From the NCBI RefSeq assembly GCF_000582685.1, contig NZ_KK073768.1:3077812-3141811 (forward strand): a stretch of 64,000 bases of DNA, given 5' to 3'. The notes under the pieces were generated by a model. It had not been told where the DNA came from. It made no database searches and worked only from the letters and a program-made list of their open reading frames with translations. Of this stretch, positions 8,767 through 17,431 are shown one piece after another. The translations under genes and the position numbers were made by a program. The DNA is from [Scytonema hofmanni] UTEX 2349. GTDB lineage: Bacteria > Cyanobacteriota > Cyanobacteriia > Cyanobacteriales > Nostocaceae. Numbering within the stretch: position 1 is the stretch's first letter; each line of letters begins with the position of its first letter.

Positions 8767-10113
8767 ATGGAACCCAAAGCAAGCTACACAAATGGCAAAT
8801 TGTCTACTTATGAGATGATTGCTTCTCATTCCCCAGAAATCAAACTTCGGCTCCTCACTCCTGCTCATCAAGGATATCGAGGGGCATCTGAATATTTTGA
8901 CGATCGCATCTACGCTTATGATCTGCCTTTCTTTGAGCGTAACAAGTTTGATAGTGTGGAAAAGTATATTTCTGAATTATATCAAACTAAACGTACCTTT
9001 TGTCTCACAGGAGGAGCCACTCAAGGAATTTTAATTGCCTGTACAATACTAGCAAGAAAGCACCGAAAAATTGCTATTGGTTTGAATATTCATATTTCAG
9101 TAATTCATGGCTTTATCCTCGCCGGATTAGAGCCATTTTTTATTCCCTCGCGTTCGTTAATCCCAACGGATGAAGAAATTATTCAAGCATTAGAAACAAC
9201 AGCAGGAGAAGTTACTGCACTGTTTTTAACACATCCCAGCTATGATGGCATCACAACTGATCTGGGAAAAATTGCCAAATATTGCCGTGATAAAAATATT
9301 GAATTCATCGTTGATGAAGCGCATGGAACTCATTTTCCTTTTTTAGGAGAAGATAATTTATCAGCGCTGTCTGTAGAATGTGATTTGGTTGTTCACAGCT
9401 TGCACAAATTTGTTGGTAGTCTGGTACAAACAGCGTTACTTCATTTACCTGAAGCCTCAAGGATTACAGAAGAAGAAGTACTCACAGCGCTGTCACTGTT
9501 TGACACAACATCACGGAGTAACCTACTTTTATTAAGTATAGAAGAAGCTATTAGGCTGGCTTTTGGAGATGAAAGAAACTCCTTGTTCCAAAAGGCTGCC
9601 CGAAATTGTCAGGAATTACGATGTCTGCTGGATAATTGGGGAAATATTTTAACTTATGATTCCCAAGTTAGCGATCCATTGAAGTTGTTTCTGTATAGCG
9701 ATCGCGCAACAGGTGATGAAATTGGTGACTTAATTGCTGAACGTGGCATTGATTATGAATATTCAAATCAGAGAGGAGCATTGTTAATTTTCTCATTTCA
9801 AAATATTGATGAGGATTTTGCCTATGTTGCCAAAGTCCTTGAGGAAATTTATCAAATTATTGCTGGTAAAGAACAAGCAAAGGTGTTTGAGCAAAATCAG
9901 TTAATTCGCACTCCGGTGATAGGCTGTTCACCAAGGGAAGCTTTTTTTGGCAAGAAGAAAAAGCTTTTACTTGAGCAAGCTAAAGGCATGATCAGTTGTA
10001 GTTGTATCAAACAAGTTCCTCCAGGTATTCCCATTCTGATACCAGGTGAAGAAATTACCGATTGGCATCTTCAGAGAATCAAGCCCGATACTTTAGTTGA
10101 AGTAATGATTTAG
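8767..10113 (+). CDS. Orn/Lys/Arg decarboxylase-fold PLP enzyme
   Basis: The 448-residue protein has a fold-type I PLP core: GGATQG for phosphate binding, VDEAHGTHF for the ring-contacting Asp, and VHSLHKFVGS whose Lys should form the Schiff base. The C-terminal part (SPREAF, PPGIPILIPGEEI) matches the C-terminal domain of group III/YaaO-type Orn/Lys/Arg decarboxylases. The expected reaction is decarboxylation of a basic amino acid to a diamine or agmatine; its place in an accessory operon suggests a specialised substrate. ATG 8767 is preferred over 8725 because AGGAG lies just upstream. SET-protein, reductase and desaturase genes follow at 25-49 bp spacing. Confidence 0.85.
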   Translation: MEPKASYTNGKLSTYEMIASHSPEIKLRLLTPAHQGYRGASEYFDDRIYAYDLPFFERNKFDSVEKYISELYQTKRTFCLTGGATQGILIACTILARKHRKIAIGLNIHISVIHGFILAGLEPFFIPSRSLIPTDEEIIQALETTAGEVTALFLTHPSYDGITTDLGKIAKYCRDKNIEFIVDEAHGTHFPFLGEDNLSALSVECDLVVHSLHKFVGSLVQTALLHLPEASRITEEEVLTALSLFDTTSRSNLLLLSIEEAIRLAFGDERNSLFQKAARNCQELRCLLDNWGNILTYDSQVSDPLKLFLYSDRATGDEIGDLIAERGIDYEYSNQRGALLIFSFQNIDEDFAYVAKVLEEIYQIIAGKEQAKVFEQNQLIRTPVIGCSPREAFFGKKKKLLLEQAKGMISCSCIKQVPPGIPILIPGEEITDWHLQRIKPDTLVEVMI

Positions 10114-10138
10114 ACAGATTGATCAAGAGAAATAATCT

Positions 10139-10669
10139 ATGCTGTGCATCAAAACAGAAATCAGAGAATCTAACATACCTAATGCGGGTAAGGGATTATT
10201 TAGCTTAGAATTTGTACCTAAAGGAAGTATAGTTTTTATTCCCATAACTGGTTTTCCTATCGATAATATTGTTTTAGAAAAACAGTATCAAGAAGAGTTG
10301 AAAACAGAAAACTATTTTCCGATGAATGCTGGGATGAGATGGGGTGGGGATTATTTTCTTTACTGTAGTAAAATAGCTCACAATGCAGATTACATTAATC
10401 ATGCAAACAATCCTAATCTTTTGCCATGTCTTGGCTTCTTTTTTGCTTTGCAAGATATCAATTGTGGAGATGAATTAACCTTAGATTATAGGTATATAGG
10501 ATTTGCAGAAGAGATACCAATAATAACTGATAACCAAGAAGAAATTGTTTGTTTATCCGGCAAAGAAGCCTTATTACAGTCAGCTAAAAAACTAATCAGT
10601 CTTTTAAATGAAGTTGACGATATATATTGTTTTGATTTGCCTATTCAGAAGTTGACAGAAGAAGGATAA
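10139..10669 (+). CDS. SET-domain protein (putative methyltransferase)
   Basis: The 176-residue protein has a complete short SET layout: NAGKGLFSLEFVPKG at the start of the fold (residues 14-28), YINHANNPNL (about 84-93) for the pseudoknot NH motif, and CGDELTLDY (about 110-118). SET proteins are SAM-dependent lysine N-methyltransferases; a bacterial stand-alone copy may modify a protein or a small amine. It starts 26 bp after the PLP decarboxylase gene and ends 29 bp before the reductase gene, so it is within one operon. A role in N-methylating the operon's product or an enzyme is inference. Confidence 0.8.
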   Translation: MLCIKTEIRESNIPNAGKGLFSLEFVPKGSIVFIPITGFPIDNIVLEKQYQEELKTENYFPMNAGMRWGGDYFLYCSKIAHNADYINHANNPNLLPCLGFFFALQDINCGDELTLDYRYIGFAEEIPIITDNQEEIVCLSGKEALLQSAKKLISLLNEVDDIYCFDLPIQKLTEEG

Positions 10670-10697
10670 AAAGTATAGCTATGGCTGGAAAGGATAA

Positions 10698-11429
10698 ATG
10701 ATTGAGCAAAAAGTTGCATTGGTAACGGGTGCTAGTCGAGGAATTGGGAGAACAGTAGCACTTGGGTTGATTGAAGACGGCTTTCGTCTCGCTCTTGTTG
10801 CGCGATCGCTTGAAAGTTTGCAATCTATTGCTTCAGAGATTGCTGCACTTAATTTGCATCCTGACTCACAACCACTGCTGTTTCCCATTGATATTACAGA
10901 GCGCGATTCTGTCCATAAAGTTGTTGCGGAAATTGACAAGGTATGGGGACGTATCAATTTATTTTTCAATAACGCAGGAGCGTGGACAGAGGGAACCCTT
11001 GATGTATCAATTGACGAATTTGACAGAATCTTCTCAGTTAACTTAAAAGCAGGTTTTTATTTTCTCCAAGCTGTTGTTCCCATCATGAAACGACAAGGGT
11101 TTGGTCAAATAGTAAATTTAGTGTGCATCACTGCTAAAGGTGCTGAACCGGATTGGGGTGTATACAGTGCTTCTAAATATGCCTTTTTCGGCTTAACTGA
11201 AGCTATTCACTTTGATCTAATCAAGCATGGAATCAAAGTCACGGCTATCTGTCCGAGTTGGGTTGATACAAATATGGCTCAACAAGCAGCTACACCCTAT
11301 CAATCCTGCGAAATGATTCAAAAAGAAGACATTTTAAATACGATCCGATGGTTACTAAAAATGTCTCCAAAAGCAGCAATTAAGGAAGTAGTGATAGATT
11401 GCCTGAGTGACTACATCGAAGACAAATAG
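10698..11429 (+). CDS. Short-chain dehydrogenase/reductase
   Basis: This 243-residue classical SDR has TGASRGIG for cofactor binding (residues 10-17), NNAG (about 90-93), and the catalytic YSASK near residue 152, with PSWVDTNMA following the active site. The Arg-rich ARSLES after strand two suggests NADP(H). It would reduce a carbonyl or oxidise an alcohol in the pathway encoded by this operon. It lies between the SET and desaturase genes with short spacers. An internal stop-free shadow frame (10771-11046) is not a gene. Confidence 0.88.
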   Translation: MIEQKVALVTGASRGIGRTVALGLIEDGFRLALVARSLESLQSIASEIAALNLHPDSQPLLFPIDITERDSVHKVVAEIDKVWGRINLFFNNAGAWTEGTLDVSIDEFDRIFSVNLKAGFYFLQAVVPIMKRQGFGQIVNLVCITAKGAEPDWGVYSASKYAFFGLTEAIHFDLIKHGIKVTAICPSWVDTNMAQQAATPYQSCEMIQKEDILNTIRWLLKMSPKAAIKEVVIDCLSDYIEDK

Positions 11430-11478
11430 TCCAATATAAACCTAGATTGAATATCAAAAAAACAACGGAATCAAGAAA

Positions 11479-12366
11479 ATGACTGATGCTAATTTTACAG
11501 AAAATTTACCAAGTAAACCAATTGACTTTGTTGAACGGAACGATCTAAAAGGTTTCCTAGCATTGCTGAGAGACTGGATGGCAATTTTCTTGATTGCTGC
11601 ATTTAGTATTTGGGCAAACAATATATTTATTTATCTGGTTTCAGTATGGGCGATCGGTATCTTTCAATTTGCCATTGGAGAGGCATTGTTACACGAAGCA
11701 TCACACAATAATTTATTTCAAAAACAATTGTCGAATGAACAGCTAGAGTTTCTTTATGGATTTCCCGTGTTGAGAACAATATCCTCCTATCGGGAACATC
11801 ATTTTCCTCATCATAAGGGTTTGGGAGGTGAGGAAGACTATATCCCTGAGTATTATGAAATGTTGGGGTTATACAAGGAGGATAAAAATCTGTTCTGGCT
11901 CTTGTTTGTTAAACCTGTGATGGGATTTGCTTTATACCACTTTTTAATAGACGCATACTATCATCTCAAGGGGTTGGACTACCGTCCGTTTAAAACTGGC
12001 TTTCAGGTATTTGTTTTCTGGTTGGTTGTTGTTCTTAGCTTCTATCTATCGGGACATATAGATATCTTGTTGCTATATTGGTTAGTCCCTCTGGTTTGGT
12101 GTTTTCCTTGTTATATGTATTGGTCTGAGGTACACGATCATTTAAATACTGTCTCCGGTACGAGATCAAACCTGAATTTTCTAGCTAATCTTTTAACCCA
12201 TAACAACGGATATCACTATCTTCACCACCTCTGTCCTGCTATTCCTTGGTACAATCTGCCACAGGCACATCAGGCTTTATGTGCAGACAGTCCAGATGTG
12301 TCCTATGGCTTATTCGATGTCTATAGGAAATTAACACGCACTGAGGCACAATCTCTTTCCAGCTAA
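11479..12366 (+). CDS. Membrane fatty-acid desaturase-family di-iron enzyme
   Basis: The 295-residue integral membrane protein has the three histidine clusters of the desaturase/hydroxylase superfamily: HEASH near residue 75, HHFPHH near 107, and HNNGYHYLHH near 240. Four or so hydrophobic helices separate them. Family members use a di-iron centre and O2 to desaturate or hydroxylate acyl chains, carotenoids or other lipids. In this operon it may act on a lipid-like or alkyl-amine product; the substrate is unknown. The start ATG at 11479 lies 49 bp after the reductase gene. Confidence 0.88.
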   Translation: MTDANFTENLPSKPIDFVERNDLKGFLALLRDWMAIFLIAAFSIWANNIFIYLVSVWAIGIFQFAIGEALLHEASHNNLFQKQLSNEQLEFLYGFPVLRTISSYREHHFPHHKGLGGEEDYIPEYYEMLGLYKEDKNLFWLLFVKPVMGFALYHFLIDAYYHLKGLDYRPFKTGFQVFVFWLVVVLSFYLSGHIDILLLYWLVPLVWCFPCYMYWSEVHDHLNTVSGTRSNLNFLANLLTHNNGYHYLHHLCPAIPWYNLPQAHQALCADSPDVSYGLFDVYRKLTRTEAQSLSS

Positions 12367-12380
12367 GAGGGAGTGAACTA

Positions 12381-12411
12381 CCTACACTGTACTGTACCCA
12401 GTCAGTGTAGG
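12381..12411 (+). terminator. Hairpin after the desaturase gene
   Basis: CCTACACTG pairs with CAGTGTAGG across a 13-nt loop, 15 bp past the desaturase stop. It probably marks the 3' end of the plus-strand operon, though no T-run follows; it may also be a dispersed palindrome. Confidence 0.45.
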
Positions 12412-12503
12412 CTTCCGGCTTCATTGACAGACACCTTAAATTTTTCCTTAGTCTACATCGTTAGACTTTGTGTTTGTATTAGCCTTTGCTATAGATTCTA
12501 TTT

Positions 12504-13082
12504 TTAAATGACATGATTTATATAATTAAGATTTTCTAATGTCCATCTTTCATAATAGCCAGTAGATTTTAATTTTTGTGCATACATATTAATCGCTTGT
12601 ATATTTTGAACTGTAAAATTTATAAATGGATCTTGTCTTGTGTAAACACCATCTATATTAAAGTCATCAAGTGGATGACCACTGAAAGCAATTAAATCGA
12701 GAGGAGATATGAGATTATTTAAATTTGTGGTAAACTGCTTCATCTCCTCTAATGACAAAGCTTGTTTATCTGAATGAATAACTATCATTACTTCGTGATA
12801 TTCATCTTTTTTAAATTCATTGATTAAATCTATAACTTTTGCATCTAAACCCAATTTTTCAGAGTAGTAAAAATTATAAACTTTATATAAAATTTTATTC
12901 TCTTGACGGAATTTATTTACAAAAGGGCAAATGGGCATATTGTCAAAAACAGAATTTGGCTTTTCTATAAATTTTTCTATGTGATCTATCATGGGAATAA
13001 TCACGTCATCATCATTATTGCTATTGTGTTGGTTCATAAATTTTAAAAGTTTGTCAGGATTTATAGAGAAGTCAAGGCACAA
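12504..13082 (-). CDS. Unrecognised protein with MPICPF motif
   Basis: I do not recognise this 192-residue protein. It is acidic, soluble and AT-rich in codon use, with a MPICPFVNKFRQE segment near residue 49 and a C-terminal half predicted to be mixed alpha/beta (YHEVMIVIHSDKQ; FSGHPLDDFNIDG). The longest reading begins at TTG 13082; ATG at 13037 is an alternative with no clear ribosome-binding site for either. It lies downstream of the MATE gene on the same strand and convergent to the biosynthetic-looking operon, so it may belong to the cluster. The 35-bp tandem duplication just upstream overlaps its leader. Confidence 0.6.
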   Translation of the reverse strand: MCLDFSINPDKLLKFMNQHNSNNDDDVIIPMIDHIEKFIEKPNSVFDNMPICPFVNKFRQENKILYKVYNFYYSEKLGLDAKVIDLINEFKKDEYHEVMIVIHSDKQALSLEEMKQFTTNLNNLISPLDLIAFSGHPLDDFNIDGVYTRQDPFINFTVQNIQAINMYAQKLKSTGYYERWTLENLNYINHVI

Positions 13083-13153
13083 TATAGGTACTTTACCATA
13101 TCGAGAATATCAAACATTATAGGTACTTTACCATATCGAGAATATCAAACATT
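13083..13153. repeat. Two tandem copies of a 35-bp unit
   Basis: The unit containing GGTACTTTACCATATCGAGA occurs at 13083-13117 and 13118-13152 with no mismatch. The second copy includes the last codons and stop of the MATE gene (stop at 13145-13147), so the first copy is a duplicated piece of that gene's 3' end, now forming the leader of the 12504-13082 gene. Confidence 0.95.
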
Positions 13154-14551
13154 CCTGAGAATAATCGCACTATCTAACTCTTCCTCATCTTCAACTTTTT
13201 GAATAAGCTCAGACATCAAAAGGTAAAAACGATAGATTAAAAACACTGTAGATAGTGAGATTCCTATAGTTAATCCTGACCATAAGCCGATAGAACCCCA
13301 ATTGAGATGGAAGCAAAGCAGGTAACCGCTTGTCATCCCAATACCCCACTGAAACAGTATATTAATCACTAAAGGTAAGCGAGCATCTTGGATACCCATC
13401 AATGTCCCTAAAGCAATCAAGTTAAGTCCAAAAGCTATGAGAAAAAGTGCTGAAATTCTTAACAAGGGGATTGCAGATGTGATTGCTAGAAGGTGATCTG
13501 GCTCACTTGTATCTAAAAAGATGGTGGCAATCTGCTCTGGAAATAGAAATAAACCAACGGCAATGAGGCTAGTTGTTGCTATACCAATGGCAATTGTGGC
13601 AAATCCTGCCATCTTTGCAGCAGAGGGGTCATTCTCACCCATCCTTTGTCCAACTTGCGTCATGGCAGCGTAAGAGATTGCTATCGGCACAATCAATGAT
13701 AATTCTATACTTTGCACGACAATTTCATTTGCAGCTAATAGGGTTGTTCCCATATAGCCACTTAATAAGGCAATCAAGGTAAACAAGAATAATGTAGAGG
13801 CATATTCTAATCCAAGGGGCCAGCCATTTTGCCAAAGTTCGCCAAACACATCTTTATTGAACTGTAGAGAAGCAAATAGTTTGTATTCTTTAAACGCAGG
13901 ATGGAAGGCAAGTACGGCAGCAGCAGCAAGAAAATTTACCCAGAAGACAAATGTACCAGCCCAACCAATTCCCGCTAATCCTAAAGCTGGTAAGCCTAAA
14001 TTCCCGAATATTAAAACGTAGTTAGCAATAATATTGATAGGAATCCTAGTCAGGGCGATCGCACTAATTAATTGGGGACGATTGAGGGCTGTGGCAATCT
14101 CCTTGAGGACTAAGAAACCTACCGCTGCTGGAAAACTCCAAACAATGGCTTTTAAATAAGTGCTAGTTAGGGCTACTGTGTCTTTTTGTTGACCCAATAG
14201 GAGCAAAATTGAGTCTAGATGCCAAGTGAGCAACATCATGGGTAAAGATAGCATCACCACCAGCCAGAATCCTTGAGCAAAAAGTTGGCGAATGCGATCT
14301 GTGTCTCCAGCACCAAAGGCTTCAGCGGCTAGGGGAGTGGCTCCTTCTAAAACCCCCATACACAAGAAAACTAGAGTTTGGAAAGCGATCGCACCCAGAG
14401 CACCAGCCGCAAGGGATTCAATGCCTAAGAATCCCATCATGACGGTATTGATAAAACCCACGGATGCTTCTGCTAGTTGAATGCCCCCCAAAGGCACTGC
14501 TAATTGCAAAGTGGCACGGATTTCTGAGAGGAATGTTGATGGCGATCGCAT
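13145..14551 (-). CDS. MATE-family efflux transporter
   Basis: The 468-residue protein has about 12 hydrophobic helices in the duplicated six-plus-six MATE arrangement, with family features such as PLAAEAFGAGD after helix two and VGQRMGENDPSAAK in the second half. MATE proteins export organic cations, drugs or secondary metabolites by Na+ or H+ antiport. Its location beside an amine-decarboxylase/SET/desaturase operon suggests export of that product, which is inference. The ATG at 14551 is followed by a normal MATE N-terminus. Confidence 0.9.
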   Translation of the reverse strand: MRSPSTFLSEIRATLQLAVPLGGIQLAEASVGFINTVMMGFLGIESLAAGALGAIAFQTLVFLCMGVLEGATPLAAEAFGAGDTDRIRQLFAQGFWLVVMLSLPMMLLTWHLDSILLLLGQQKDTVALTSTYLKAIVWSFPAAVGFLVLKEIATALNRPQLISAIALTRIPINIIANYVLIFGNLGLPALGLAGIGWAGTFVFWVNFLAAAAVLAFHPAFKEYKLFASLQFNKDVFGELWQNGWPLGLEYASTLFLFTLIALLSGYMGTTLLAANEIVVQSIELSLIVPIAISYAAMTQVGQRMGENDPSAAKMAGFATIAIGIATTSLIAVGLFLFPEQIATIFLDTSEPDHLLAITSAIPLLRISALFLIAFGLNLIALGTLMGIQDARLPLVINILFQWGIGMTSGYLLCFHLNWGSIGLWSGLTIGISLSTVFLIYRFYLLMSELIQKVEDEEELDSAIILRNV

Positions 14552-14695
14552 TAAGTAAACTGCTCCTGGGTTATAGGAGTCAAGTAAATGATTTATCCTC
14601 TAAGTGTATCAAATTAATCTTTACACTCAAACAGCTATATGTAGAGAGTCTCTTGGGTTGGTTGTTACAGCAGATTGCGTTTTTATTGAATACAC

Positions 14696-14724
14696 GTAGA
14701 GACGTTCCGCCGGAACGTCTCTAC
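14696..14724. repeat. GTAGAGACG-bounded palindrome, copy 1
   Basis: A perfect palindromic arm, GTAGAGACGTTCCG, is mirrored by CGGAACGTCTCTAC with almost no loop. Other members of the family in this window have the same outer GTAGAGACG and different inner sequence. Confidence 0.9.
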
Positions 14725-14775
14725 AGGGTTTTAGGTTTTATGCTTAATTAAAAAGTTATAAATCACTCTAACTAA

Positions 14776-17088
14776 TCAACTTTTATTAGCCTTTTTCATT
14801 TCTTGCCATCTTTGTCGCAATTGCTTCAAATTCGGCGCATGACCGCCATAACGCCAGCTATTATATGATTGGCAAATTTCATCTATTACCTCAGCCGTTG
14901 CTTCTGAATGATGCTGGTATGATACGCTGGCATACTCTAAAGGCGTTTGTGCTGGGTGCTTGCTAAAACCTTTTTCAGCTAAAGTTTGCAGCATTTGTTG
15001 ATAAAGGCTTTCCATTGGTGGCAATTTTCTCAAAGTACGCCCCTTCAACCATTTTCGCCACTGTACCCAACCCAACCAACCCAAAAAAGCCGTTGCAGTT
15101 GCCAAAATTAAGCCTGTCAATACACCTAGCCAACCTTGATAAAATAAAGCAAAAAATAGAGCGATCGCTCTACCTATCCAACTAAATATTGTCCCAAATA
15201 CATTATTTAATAAACTTGTCACCGGCGAGGGCAACCAGCCTGCAACCCAATTCCAAAATTGACGTAACACGCTAAAAGTCTCAGTCTCTTCTATTGAAGG
15301 TGGAATCAGCGGATGATTGGGAATTGGATCAAAGGTAAACCAACCATGTTTGGGGAAATACACCTCCGTCATTGCATAAGCATCGGTGTTGCGAACAATG
15401 TACATCCCCGTGAATGGGTTAAACTCTCCAGAACTAAATCCTGCCACCAACCGCGCTGGAATGCCAATAGAACGCAGCATCACTGTCAAAACTGTGGAAA
15501 AATGGTCTGGATAGCCTCCTTTTTGCTTAAACAAAAAGGTTTCTACCAAGTCCTCTTTCTCACCTAAGTAAGGCAATCCTAAGGGATTTTCGGGAATAAA
15601 ATAATTTTGCTTGAGATATTGAGCTAAATAAAGTGCCTTTTCGTAAGCTGAATCAAGGGATTTTTCTGACTTTCCGACTCGTTCCCGATTGTAATTAGTT
15701 AAAATTTGTTCGGTGCGTTGCCGGACTTTTTCGGCAATTTCTGGGGGAATTTGCAGATAGTAATTTTTAATATTTTGGGGATAGTTAGTTGAAGCGTTTC
15801 CTAAAGAAGTGCGATCGCGGTAAGGGACATCGGAAATTATCGTATAAGTCAGGTCTTCTGATAATCCCACAGGCGATCGCAAAGAACCTTCTTTATCAAC
15901 AGCGATCATCGGTGTGGGAAAGTATACTTCCTTGGGATAACTCATCGCCGGAATCAAGTTAGGTAAATCCGACACCACAGTGTATGTTTGGACTATTTCT
16001 TTAGTTGGCGTATTTATTGCTGGGGGGTTGAGATAAATTTGGTAAGACCAAGGCGATCGCTTAACGGTAAGAACTTGTTCATTGCGGGAAATCTCCCATC
16101 CCTTACCGGTGTAGCGATCGAATGCCAAAACTCGCCAAAAACCTTCGACTTGCGATCGCACCCGCATTACCACTTTGGGTTTCATTTCTCCCCGCAGGTT
16201 TTGGTTAATCTGGCTATTAAAACCGTAATAATACGTATTATCCAATCCCCCCGGTTTACCGTTTTTATTTTCGTCGGGTCCGTTGCTATTATTACCTTGA
16301 TTATTGGCATTACCTTGGCGCACATAACCGGGATTGATGATACTCCGTCCTGTAAAACCGCCTTTAACTTCGATAGGGGAACTTACGGGGAAAGTCCGCA
16401 GTTGATAGCCAGGAAAACGCGGCATCACAGCAAAAATTACCAATCCTAGTCCGACAATTAAAGTAAAAAGTAAAAAGTAAAAAGGTAAAACAGAAGATAA
16501 TTTTCTGGAGTTTATTTTTACCCTTTTACCTTTTTCGTTTTTTAAGCCGAGGCGAGAACGGTAATCTATAACTAGAGTTGGCAGAGCGATCGCTAAAAAT
16601 AACATCAACATTGGCGCAAACTCAAAAGTTTGACTTAGCGTCGCTGCCACACCCAGCAAAATCAGCCCAATCACAATTGAATACCCTAAGTCCTTGCGGC
16701 GAGGCATATCAAAACTGTGAAGGACTTGTAATTGAATTAGTAACTCAGCTAAACCCAGCCGTGTATCATTCAATTCGCCTAGCAATCGCCCTAAGAAAGC
16801 ACCGAGCGCTACTAACATTCCAATGGCGATACAAAACTTAACTGATACATTAGCATCTCGACGACGGTAATAACTCCAAATCGCACCCACCACGCTTAGA
16901 GGAATTGCCCAAAAACTAAATCCCGTTTGAGCTGCAATATCCGTCGCCAAAATTCCCACAATTACCAAAGCTAGCACCAGCACCCGTAAGGTAATTGAAT
17001 CTTCCACTTCGATTAAAGGTGAAGAGCGCAAATGCCGCCAATAACGATTAACAGGTAAACGCCAACTTATCCTGGACAAATTAAACAT
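14776..17088 (-). CDS. TgpA-type transglutaminase-like membrane protein, catalytic Cys/His replaced
   Basis: The 770-residue protein follows the TgpA architecture: about six N-terminal helices (roughly residues 30-225), an extracytoplasmic transglutaminase-like domain (about 300-620), one or two helices (about 640-690) and a C-terminal DUF4129-like segment ending SYNSWRYGG. The family motif G-[FY]-C-E-H-F is GYPDHF here (Pro527 in place of Cys), DAHAW is DAYAM (Tyr571 in place of His), while the third residue, Asp587 in FDPIP, remains. It is therefore probably not a thiol transglutaminase or protease; a binding or scaffold role is inferred. Start: ATG 17088 is preferred over 17142 because the extra 18 residues look non-native. 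Confidence 0.85.
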   Translation of the reverse strand: MFNLSRISWRLPVNRYWRHLRSSPLIEVEDSITLRVLVLALVIVGILATDIAAQTGFSFWAIPLSVVGAIWSYYRRRDANVSVKFCIAIGMLVALGAFLGRLLGELNDTRLGLAELLIQLQVLHSFDMPRRKDLGYSIVIGLILLGVAATLSQTFEFAPMLMLFLAIALPTLVIDYRSRLGLKNEKGKRVKINSRKLSSVLPFYFLLFTLIVGLGLVIFAVMPRFPGYQLRTFPVSSPIEVKGGFTGRSIINPGYVRQGNANNQGNNSNGPDENKNGKPGGLDNTYYYGFNSQINQNLRGEMKPKVVMRVRSQVEGFWRVLAFDRYTGKGWEISRNEQVLTVKRSPWSYQIYLNPPAINTPTKEIVQTYTVVSDLPNLIPAMSYPKEVYFPTPMIAVDKEGSLRSPVGLSEDLTYTIISDVPYRDRTSLGNASTNYPQNIKNYYLQIPPEIAEKVRQRTEQILTNYNRERVGKSEKSLDSAYEKALYLAQYLKQNYFIPENPLGLPYLGEKEDLVETFLFKQKGGYPDHFSTVLTVMLRSIGIPARLVAGFSSGEFNPFTGMYIVRNTDAYAMTEVYFPKHGWFTFDPIPNHPLIPPSIEETETFSVLRQFWNWVAGWLPSPVTSLLNNVFGTIFSWIGRAIALFFALFYQGWLGVLTGLILATATAFLGWLGWVQWRKWLKGRTLRKLPPMESLYQQMLQTLAEKGFSKHPAQTPLEYASVSYQHHSEATAEVIDEICQSYNSWRYGGHAPNLKQLRQRWQEMKKANKS
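16461..16537. repeat. Heptamer repeat and inverted copy inside the TgpA-like gene
   Basis: AGTAAAA is repeated three times at 16462-16485 and followed by AAGGTAAAA; CCTTTTACCTTTTT lies inverted at 16522-16535. The block is in frame and encodes a basic loop (KNEKGKRVKINSRK) and part of the next helix. Such repeats are normally intergenic in this window. Confidence 0.75.
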
Positions 17089-17431
17089 TGTGATTGCAAA
17101 GCAGCTAAGGGTGTACAAGCAGGTGCGATGATGGAGACGCAACGAACACTACTGCGAGAAAGCACCGAACTTATACCATTTGACCGTAAGAACCTCAAAC
17201 TAGCCTGGGTTGGCAGGCTTCGTTATAGCCCTATGCTTCCAGCCTAAGGGCGATATTCCGCGCATCCTTACAGAGAATTGATATTACCTCGGAGCGTGTC
17301 TTCTTCATAGCCGCTTCCCGCAGACGCCCTAACCACCGCTTTTTTTAAAAAAGGATGAGCCTCAAAACCAGAATAATTATCTTATCAATCGGCGTTTATC
17401 AACAAGTGCTTGCTAGCAGTGGTAATATGGG

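Noticed and set aside
8558..8818. 86-codon plus-strand ORF
   Set aside because: Most of it is the GTAGGGTGCGTT palindrome and it overlaps the start of the PLP enzyme gene in another frame.
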